This document shows, piece after piece, positions 1 to 7,703 of a stretch of DNA of 21,715 bases. The position numbers were made by a program, and so were the translations under genes. Source of the stretch: Fragilaria radians (lineage: Eukaryota > Bacillariophyta > Fragilariophyceae > Fragilariales > Fragilariaceae). Position 1 is the first letter of the stretch, and every line of letters starts with the position of its first letter. The DNA lies in contig CAAAJI010000533.1 in the NCBI GenBank assembly GCA_900642245.1, positions 19,583 to 41,297 of the forward strand, written 5' to 3'. The notes under the pieces are model-generated. The model made no database searches and had not been told where the DNA came from. It saw only the letters and a program-made list of their open reading frames with translations.

Positions 1-533
1 CTTGAGCTGTACGAACATTCGCATCTGTTGCTACGGACATTCCAGCCCAACCCGCTAGTGCTGATAGAAATGCTCCAACTGCAAAGCATGCAGCGTAACG
101 AACGCCATCGACTTGATTTCCGGTAGGAGATACCACAGTATATAGAAGAATAAATGTGATGATAACGAATAAAGAATATCCAGCCAAATACTTGTATTCT
201 GTAACTAGAAAAGCACGTGCGCCAGATTTGATTTGATCCGATATTTTATTCATTTTATCATTACCGCGAGGAAATTTGTGTAGCTAATAATGAAGCAGGC
301 AGTTCGTGAGGAGACGAGAGAGCGAGGAAGGAAGAGTGAGCTTATCAACAATATTGCATTCATCAATTCTTATGATTTTAAATCATCTACATTCTCTTTA
401 CCCTTCGAATGAGAAATAGCACCATGAGCATCACAAGGAATCCAGCTACCGCACTGAATGCAATAATAGCAATGACCGTTAAATTGCATGGGAATTCTAT
501 TGAATCCCAACAAAACGATTGTGGCTCCATCAT
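1..533 (-). CDS. Vacuolar-type H+-pyrophosphatase, copy A, N-terminal part (cut by window edge)
   Basis: This is the beginning of a membrane-bound H+-translocating pyrophosphatase, which splits PPi to pump protons into vacuole-like compartments. Exon 1 is 402-533: ATG at 533, or the immediately following in-frame ATG at 530, which has A at -3. Its one membrane segment ends in FLIRR before a GTAAAG donor. A 118-nt intron (284-401) follows, and exon 2 runs from 283 past the left edge. Exon 2 contains FPRGNDKMNKISDQIKSGA, then membrane helices and GMSVATDANVRTAQ, matching the same exon of copies B and C. By eye it is only about two thirds identical to them, so it is the divergent member of the tandem set. 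The splice acceptor falls at the same codon as in B and C. The PPi-binding and catalytic motifs lie outside the window, so activity cannot be judged. Confidence 0.9.
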
Positions 534-1527
534 AAGCTATTGTTGATGTTGAAAGTCTGAGAAACTGTGTCTTTATCGTAACATGAATGTAACAAAACCT
601 GTAAAGAAAAATGTCCTTCTACTACACACTGACACTAAAAAAATATTGAAAATCGCGAGTGTGACTTAGTGATTTTTAGATCCTCACCAGATAGTTAGCA
701 ACTTTTCTACCAACATTTAAACGACCTTTAAATGCTCTTCCCTGATAACCAATGACTTAATTTCACAGGAAGTATCCCAGAAAAATTTTGAAACAACTAA
801 CTGGAATCAAGAATAGATGTTGATGCCCAGTAATAAGACTGAAAAGACCAAAATATCTGTAAACACTATTTTTGTTTCAAATTCTTTATGGCAGAATTGG
901 AGCGATGATAAGCAGCGACGGACTTGAGGAGGAAATAAGGAATGGAGAATGGGCTGAGTGTGAAATTTGAAAAACAATCAGTTGAAAAAGATGACAATTA
1001 TTGATGATTATGAAAATGACGAGGGTGAATAACTGAACATAGTTCCGGTGCCGCAAACTTGAAGACGACGTCTATAAGGAAGGTTATTGCCATCAATAGC
1101 ATCTAGAGAGCTTGCTTAAGCCAGAATCATCAAAAGATATTGAAGAATACAAAGAAGGAAGAGACATCTTACCGAATCATTTTAAAAAGCTGTAGAAATC
1201 CTAAGGCAGCAATTTGTTTGACTTGGAAACTGATAAGGGTAGTGATTTAAATGGATAAACCTCAATTAGCATGTTACAGAGGTTTCGCACATGGCTGTAA
1301 ACTAACAACTTACATTTTCTTTTCATCACTAATATCCTGATCATTCATGTTTTGCTTTGTCTAACGTTTAAATCGCAAATGCTTTCATTACCATCCTCCC
1401 TAATCCCATGGTATCCTGTAACCTTAGTAAGTTTAGATGTATATGCTAGCATATCCACGAATCAAAACATTTGAATTAAAATCTTTCAACTAGATACAGA
1501 TATATATTTTTAAAAGCGCTTTCCTTT
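534..1527. other. Spacer between pyrophosphatase copies A and B
   Basis: This is an AT-rich spacer of about 1 kb holding the promoter side of copy A and the 3' side of copy B. I see no intact gene. On the plus strand, roughly 1049-1195 reads as a highly charged frame interrupted by a stop (it includes KPESSKDIEEYKEGRDI). That could be a decayed coding fragment or chance. A 14-bp palindrome lies at 1441-1454 and a 10-bp palindrome (AAAGCGCTTT) at 1513-1522, both just downstream of the copy B stop codon. Confidence 0.5.
1441..1454. repeat. Perfect 14-bp palindrome downstream of copy B
   Basis: ATATGCTAGCATAT equals its own reverse complement and lies 73 bp beyond the copy B stop codon, in the presumed 3' untranslated region or terminator zone. 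The sequence shows the symmetry; any role in 3' end formation or protein binding is a guess. Confidence 0.5.
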
Positions 1528-4125
1528 TTAACCGGTTCTTCCAGTTTCCGTCTTCCACTCTTTTATGTCTGCCACGTTGCGCCAAAAGAAGTGGTACACA
1601 AAGTAAGTACCAAACAACATTATTCCGATTGGGATGATTCCGTAGTACCATGTTTCCCATGCTTGTTTACCCTTGATCAAAGGTGCGATGATCAATGCTA
1701 CAATACTCATTAATTTAATCAAAATATTCAAAGCTGGACCGGAAGTATCTTTGAAAGGATCTCCAACGGTGTCACCAACCACACAGGCTTTATGAGTTTC
1801 GGTTCCCTACGATACCAATGCACAGGTTGAGGTTCCTTCAATTAATGCCATACATCGTGGCCGAGCATCTTACCTTTCCTCCCGCGGCACCTTCGATCTC
1901 AATATACTTCTTTGCATTGTCCCAAGCTCCACCCGCGTTCGCCATCATGATCGCCAGCATCAATCCTGATGCAATTGATCCTGCAAGGAGTCCTGTCAAT
2001 GCTTTTGGACCAATCAAAAATCCAACGGTAAGTGGAGAAAGAATGGCATAAAGTCCTGGTAAGATCATCTCTTCAATCGATGACTGAGTAGAAATTGCTA
2101 CACATTTATCAGAGTCTGCCTCGGCAGTACCTTCACGGAGTCCTGGGATCTCAGCGAACTGGCGACGTACTTCAATTATGATGGCACCAGCAGCCTGTAG
2201 CGAAAGAAAGCGCGATGTGGTGAGAATTATGACTTCCAAGATTGAAACTAAGGACAGTTACCGACAATACCTTTTGAACAGAAAGCATCGTTAATGCAGC
2301 AAACAAAAACGGAAGCATGGCTCCAATCAACACTCCACTCAAGACGATAGGATCACTAACGTCAACAGTATCGAGATCCGCCTTTTCCTTGAATGCAGTC
2401 AGCAACGAAATAGATGCAAGAACAGCTGATCCAATCGCAAAACCTTTCCCCGTTGCAGCAGTTGTGTTGCCTAGGGAATCTAGAGCGTCCGTTGTTTCGC
2501 GAACATGATCATTCAATTCAGCCATCTCAGCAATGCCACCTGCATTATCAGCTATAGGGCCATACGCATCAGTTGCCAAGGTGACACCGAGAGTGCTCAG
2601 CATACCGACTGAAGAAATCGCAATACCATAATCACTGTACAACGAGTTACAAGCCAAAATTGTGGCAACAAGAATCAGAACGGGAAACACAGTGGAAATC
2701 ATACCAACTCCGAGACCCTGAATCACCACTGTTGCGGGCCCCGTGATTCCGGCATCTGTGATAGACTTGACTGGATAATAGGCGTAGGATGTAAAGTACT
2801 CGGTGACTTGACCAATCAAGACTCCAGCAGAGAGACCGATGATGATACATGCAAAAATATTCCAACTTCAATGTATTTTGAATGATCATGTGAGAAAATG
2901 ATAATCTATTATACATCAAACACAGGAAACTTACCCATCTGATGACCTTCCAGGGAATAACACCCAGCAGAACACGGCGCTGAAAATGCAAACAAATATT
3001 GATGACACAATGGTGCCTTTATGTAAGGCAAACATTAAATCTTTTTGAGTTGCATTATTTTTCGTCCCGACTGCAAAATATCCAATCATAGAAGCGACAA
3101 TACCACCACCACTCACCCACAAAGGAAGCATAACTAGTGCGACATCACCCTTTCCAAGTGTAATCGTCGCGATTATCGAGCCAACAAACGATTCAAAAAG
3201 ATCAGCACCCATACCAGCTACATCTCCGACATTATCACCCACATTATCAGCAATCACCGCAGGATTACGCGGATCGTCTTCAGGGATATCCATCTCAATC
3301 TACATTCTTTGTAAGCAAGTTGCAAAACTTCGAAGGATCAAAAGCATGTCCAGGTACTCACCTTACCAACAAGATCGGCTCCTACATCGGCTGCCTTAGT
3401 GAAAATACCTCCCGCAACTCGTGCAAACAACGCAATCGAAGATGCACCGAATCCAAAGCCAGCTAGGCTGTCAGATGCATAAATTAGCTTCAAATCGTCA
3501 GTCACATCGTAGCCAAGCGTTACCAAAAAGTACATCAAGGACAACCCAAAAAGAAGCAATCCAACAACTGTAAAGCCCATTACAGCACCGCCTGTGAAGG
3601 CTACTCGTAAAGCTACAGCAAGTCCTTCTTTATCTGCTGCTTGAGTTGTTCGGACGTTTGCATCTGTGGCAACTGACATACCACCCCACCCAGCGAGAGC
3701 TGACAAGGACGCACCTACGAAAAAGCAAGTAGCATATCGAATTCCATCAGTTCGATCTCCAGTAGGTGGGTCCAGAGTGTAGAGAAGCAAAAGAATGGTG
3801 AAAACTACGACCACATAGAAAGACAAATACTTGTATTCTGTGAATAAGAAAGCGCGAGCACCTGACTTGATTTGATCAGAAATCTTGCTCATTTTATCAT
3901 TCCCGCGAGGCGACTGTTTCAGCTGTGTCACAAGAGATGGGCTATGAGTATTCTAGAATTCTATAAAATGATGTTAACTCTCGACATTTAGCGTACCTTT
4001 AGTGTAAGATAAATCACCATGAAAAGTGCCATGATACCGGTGATTAAACTCAAGGAAACCACGATCAAAGGAGAGGCACTGCATGGGAAATTAGCGTCGA
4101 ATGATTGTGCTCTACATGTGCTCAT
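1528..4125 (-). CDS. Vacuolar-type H+-pyrophosphatase, copy B (K+-dependent type), six exons
   Basis: Membrane-bound proton-pumping inorganic pyrophosphatase, expected in the vacuole or a related endomembrane. Exons: 3997-4125, 3362-3922, 2935-3299, 2271-2865, 1874-2194, 1528-1806. The introns of 62-76 nt all have GT-AG ends, and the spliced frame is 2250 nt (749 aa), normal for the family. The start is the ATG at 4125, with A at -3. Diagnostic motifs: DVGADLVGK closing exon 2 (K at 230), continued after splicing by IEMDIPEDDPRNP and DNVGDNVGD; GNTTAATGKGFAIGSA near residues 484-499, where Ala (not Lys) after GNTT is the signature of the K+-dependent class; EVRRQF; and near the C-terminus DNAKKYIE and GDTVGDPFKDTSGP. 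About 16 membrane segments are expected. The C-terminal tail (KEWKTETGRTG) differs from copy C. All key motifs are intact, so the gene looks functional. Confidence 0.95.
1568..3941 (-). repeat. Near-identical tract shared with copy C (unit 1)
   Basis: This 2374-bp stretch of copy B matches 7792-10167 of copy C across exons 2-5, introns 2-5, most of exon 6 and the start of intron 1. The only indel I see is 2 nt in intron 5. In the 595-nt exon 4 I count about ten mismatches by eye. Similarity stops abruptly at the left edge, inside exon 6, and drops at the right edge, inside intron 1. Introns are as similar as exons, so the similarity is at DNA level and not a result of protein constraint. Confidence 0.85.
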
Positions 4126-4855
4126 CTTGGAAAAAATGAAACAGATTTCGTTTCTTCTCGATCACACGAATTACGTACGATTTGGTTAATCTTGTCTCAT
4201 ATCAATCGAATTTTTTTCTCCCCCCTTAACATATGGAGGAAGAATCATGTCTTTGCTTTTGATTTTGTCTCGTGGCATTCCTAAGTTGTGATGCATGAGC
4301 CCCCTTAGGTTATTGACACTTTTTCCCCTAGTATATTTTTGTTCTAAATCTTCAAATTATATACCGCACCGTTACCGTAATGCACCTGTCATCAGTTTCC
4401 TCCAAAATAGCAAATCCGCTTTGATATGTAATGTTGCATTTAAAACCGTATGTAGTCTTACATTCAATACTACCTCCCTGCACTCTTGCAAAGCATGTTT
4501 CCTGAACATCTTTGGCTCAACCTAGCATAGCAGTTCTGCATTATGGCCATGCACCTTTGTATAACATTCTTATCCATTTTTGCTTGAATAAATGCAATGT
4601 CTTATCCGTCCAATGTTTCAATCACTTTTGTAAATAACATTTGCTCTGTTTATGACTATCGGTGGAGTTGCTTTTCCTGGACTATATTTTGCTCCATTTC
4701 TCTTGTGCAACCACGACCTATTAATCTTACCTGACTTCTTCCGCTATGAATAATTCAGATACTCAGGTGTGTTCTAATGATAGTGCCCCTGTAATTTTAA
4801 TGCATCTATAGAAATGATAACCTCCCTGTTGCGCAACGGAATGTATTCCGAAATC
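4126..4855. other. Upstream region of copy B, no intact gene
   Basis: This AT-rich stretch contains the presumed promoter of copy B; I found no convincing TATA box. Further out, about 4320-4760 gives broken minus-strand reading frames that may be further decayed retroelement sequence continuing from the neighbouring gag-protease remnant. I could not recognise integrase or reverse transcriptase motifs in it. Confidence 0.4.
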
Positions 4856-5164
4856 TCACCTTTCAAGATTACTGACAGAGAATGTCTTGTTTAGGTACGG
4901 TGTCATGTGTACCATTGCACTAGTATTGACAATCCATTTATTTGGATCAACAGATCCACCTTCACTCATTGTACACAGTAAATATTCTTCCAAATTCTTG
5001 TACATTTTAATGATCCCAATTTCACTAGTCTTTTCAACAATTCGTTTTCGAGTTCATTTTGCTTCTTTGACCCACATTTCTTTGCTTAATGAGTTCGTTG
5101 TGCGCCTTCTAAACACTTCAAAATGATCCTTTTCACTCTTTTCCCCTTCAGATCTCAAATAACA
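4856..5164 (-). mobile_element. Decayed Ty1/copia-like gag zinc knuckle and protease remnant
   Basis: On the minus strand, an open stretch of 65 codons (5053 down to the stop at 4856) contains NKWIVNTSAMVHMTPYLN. This resembles the active-site block of copia-type retrotransposon proteases (W-I-V-D-T/S-G-A-x-x-H-M-T-P), but the catalytic Asp-Thr-Gly-Ala now reads Asn-Thr-Ser-Ala. About 55 codons upstream in the same frame, past an in-frame stop at 5054-5056, lies CYLR followed by KDHFEVFRRR, which looks like a ruined CCHC zinc knuckle. That is the expected order at a gag-pol junction. The motifs are seen and the family is inferred from known copia layouts. No long terminal repeats, integrase or reverse transcriptase were recognised, so this is at most a fossil fragment. 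A chance resemblance cannot be excluded. Confidence 0.45.
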
Positions 5165-5223
5165 TTCAATACTCCTCTGGCCAGGACCACTGCAAGTTTT
5201 GGTTTTTTTTAATTTACAGTATT

Positions 5224-6130
5224 ATGGCAAAGTACGAGTATTTGGGTTCAATCAAAAGGATTAAGATGATGCAAAAAGCAATCAAAGGGATATAGGATGG
5301 TCTGTGCGACACTGAGATTTATGAGGAGTTTCATGGAACGAGTCTTCAGTGTTTGTTTAGACAAAAAAAGACTCCAAAGCCCTCGCTGCTACAGAAGAAG
5401 CTCGTACGGTTCAATCCTGATGCGTCAAGAATTGTGCATGTATCGAAATCAGGAGTAAGATGATTCTAGTCCAAGCAGATGTTGTGTTGATGATGGTCAA
5501 CTTTCAAAAAGGGCCATTAAGCTTTGAAGAAGCATTTAATCATCTTGATATATCTCACAGGTTTTAAGGAAAAGATGTTGCATGAAATTTATAAGAAAAT
5601 TCATATTTACCCAGAATTGCCCTTTTAATTGCAGCGGAGATGACTACACTGAAGATAGTCAATGCCTTGCTTAGGACAAATGACGATGGTGCTGAAGTAT
5701 GGCAAGCGCGCTCTGAAATCCCTTCAAAGCGGTGACATGATTCAATGTTGCATAACAGGACCGATTTTAGATTGGAATGTCTGGAAACAACATATCAAAC
5801 AATGACCAAGTGGCATTTGTAAAGCAATGGATTATGAAGCATTTAAGCGGGGTTGTTGACATGGACATGGATAATGCAAGGGTTGCATTATACCTGTGAT
5901 TTTTTAACTGTCATGATATTCAAGTGATATTGAAAATGCCCTAAATGCGCATAGACTGAGGGAAGGACACCATACTGCTGAACTTTGCCTCTCTTCAATG
6001 ATAAAGATTCTGCGTAGGACGAACCTAATATTGGTTTTTGTGCCTGGATATTCTACCTGTGTTCACCACGCCATGAGAAGTATATTTGAAGTTTGTTACA
6101 TGGGGGTGGGGGTGGTGGGTCATTGTTGAC
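5224..6130 (+). pseudogene. Possible decayed protein gene (several frames, one intron-like gap)
   Basis: The plus strand begins MAKYEYLGSIKRIKMMQ at 5224 and continues as protein-like pieces that switch frame and meet stops. These include ADVVLMMVNFQKGPLSFEEA, QVAFVKQWIMKHLSGVVDMD and SDIENALNAHRLREGHHTAE. Near 5561-5635 there is an intron-like segment, from CAG/GTTTTAAGG to a pyrimidine-rich TTTTAATTGCAG acceptor. Together these suggest a gene broken by frameshifts rather than random AT-rich DNA. I do not recognise the protein. The evidence is weak, and the opposite strand also has short open stretches here. Confidence 0.25.
6102..6119 (+). other. G-rich tract, possible two-quartet G-quadruplex
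   Basis: The run GGGGGTGGGGGTGGTGGG has four G-runs separated by single T residues, and one of them is only two long. It stands out in AT-rich DNA. It could form a two-layer quadruplex or simply be a small simple-sequence expansion. It sits in a spacer with no intact gene. Confidence 0.4.
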
Positions 6131-6482
6131 AATCATCGTAAATGAGCTCCACTACTTCCAAAGATATGGTGAAGCATAGACTTGAACCCCGTTTTCTTAC
6201 ACCCGAACCCTTTTGTTGTTGCCTTATTGTCTTATTGTGATTAATCTTTTGAATACTTTGTAACTGTCACGACAAAATATGCGATCTCCATTTTGCATTT
6301 CTTTAATGAAGGCAATGGGATTTGATTCTTGAATTGCAATGGACTACTCCCTAGACTGTAAGCTATGTCTCAATTTGTGGTGAGGTAAATCTTGCACAGG
6401 CATAAAGACTCAGGTTTCTACCTCATAGATGTTTAAATATAAATCATCAATATAATAAGTTTCTTATTTAGAAACTAGGATC

Positions 6483-6643
6483 TTAAAGAGAGACTTCTAA
6501 AAATCGTAAGTTCCTCTTTAATATAAAAGGAAGACAACCGTTATGAGTTCTCATTTTTATAACAGGAACAGGAATGGATTTTTGTTGGAAAATCAGGAAG
6601 ATTCTTCCAGTAAGAATCTTCTTTATTCTAAGTATCTAGAATA
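6483..6643. repeat. Cluster of short perfect inverted repeats
   Basis: Three perfect inverted repeats occur within 161 bp: TTAAAGAG/CTCTTTAA (6483-6490 and 6514-6521); GAAGATTCTT/AAGAATCTTC with a 5-nt loop (6597-6606 and 6612-6621); and TATTCTA/TAGAATA with a 6-nt loop (6624-6630 and 6637-6643). A smaller one, AATAAG/CTTATT, lies just upstream. Such clustering could mark a small non-autonomous transposon or a structured RNA. No coding frame or flanking target-site duplication was identified. Confidence 0.45.
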
Positions 6644-7703
6644 ATTGCTAATTCTCATCATTTCTGTTGTATCGTGTTTCTTTTTGTAATTCTTTTTACT
6701 TTCTTCTTTAATCCTACAGGTTAAGGCACAATTTTTGAAGCAAAATTTCAGTTCAAGTATCCCCTCTTGATTTTCCTTTTCATGAGTATTTGAATTTCGA
6801 TGTATGAGAGTAGCTACACAAGTTAAGGGAGTCTTACATCAAATTATGCAAATGATGGGATGTACCCCATCTCCAATCATTTGAGGCTCTTTAGCTAGAG
6901 TGTAGAATTAGGTTTGATGGTCTAATGGCTTGATGAGAATAATAAGCGAAACGGCATGGTATGATATATGTAAAGACCATCTATTATCATCCTTAATATC
7001 CAAAAACAAAAATTTCTATGCCTGCTTCAATTTTCCTCCATGCAAAAGCCGTGATAGACTTCACCACATACACAGTTCCTTTTGTCCAACTGCAATCAGC
7101 ATAAGACGGTTTAATTCGTTCAGGTATCTTTCTTAGATAATATTGAATACGCCTTTCTTGTGATCTCAATAATTTTATTGCATGAACTTAAAATATATGT
7201 CAAACTGATATTTGTTGAGGAATTCAATGTTACCTGCACCTTTTAAGCATAATTTTGATTGGATACGTCTCAACTTCGATCGAAGTGCAACCACTCCTAT
7301 GAAATAGGCTACTTCAATTTGGGACTTTGACAAAATGCTTATAGTCTTTAATGCCTCCGACATTCGAAGAAACTGTGGTGTGACGTCTGAAACGAATTTG
7401 AATTACTTTCTGTAATGATAATCATAAATATGTCATAAAATCAACTGCAAAGCCAGTGATAAATCAATCTAGATAATGGCAATTATCAAAGTATAACAGA
7501 AATGAGACATAATAACATTCATGTACATTCAAAGCTCAACAGAAATCTTCAAAAAGAAATCGTTCAGCAGTACAGTATAAGAGTGAATAATTAAACTTAG
7601 GACACGACAAAGTTAAAAAGAACATCTACTTTTCGAAATGAAGAAAGGCTTATGATTGTTCTAGCAAGTGAAAATCTTTCTACATCAACCAACACTTCAA
7701 CGT
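6644..7703. other. AT-rich spacer 3' of pyrophosphatase copy C
   Basis: Apart from the exon-like block at 7234-7386, I see nothing I can support here. The part nearest 7703 is the 3' untranslated region of copy C. The short plus-strand frame at 6930-7136 is probably non-coding. Confidence 0.4.
7234..7386 (-). pseudogene. Orphan exon-like block of unknown protein
   Basis: This 153-nt minus-strand block is bounded by a good acceptor (CGTTTCAG at its 5' side) and a GTAAC donor. It encodes 50 uninterrupted residues, including TPQFLRMSEALKTISILSKS and a basic end (LRSKLRRIQSKL). The composition looks protein-like. I could not find convincing neighbouring exons: the sequence beyond the donor (7233 down to about 6960) reads only in short broken frames. 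It may be a leftover exon of a lost gene, or chance. I do not recognise the family. Confidence 0.25.

Noticed and set aside
1528..3931. Several overlapping minus-strand frames that could be read as a frameshifted, broken pyrophosphatase
   Set aside because: Each break has GT-AG borders at the same place in copy C, and splicing restores the family motifs and a normal 749-residue length. These are introns, not damage.
4295..5126. Plus-strand small frames at 4295-4525 and 4887-5126
   Set aside because: The second is antisense to the copia-like remnant, and the first has low-complexity content with no recognisable family.
5408..5417. GGTTCAATCC, resembling a tRNA B box
   Set aside because: The flanking bases do not pair as a T stem, and no cloverleaf or A box could be found around it.
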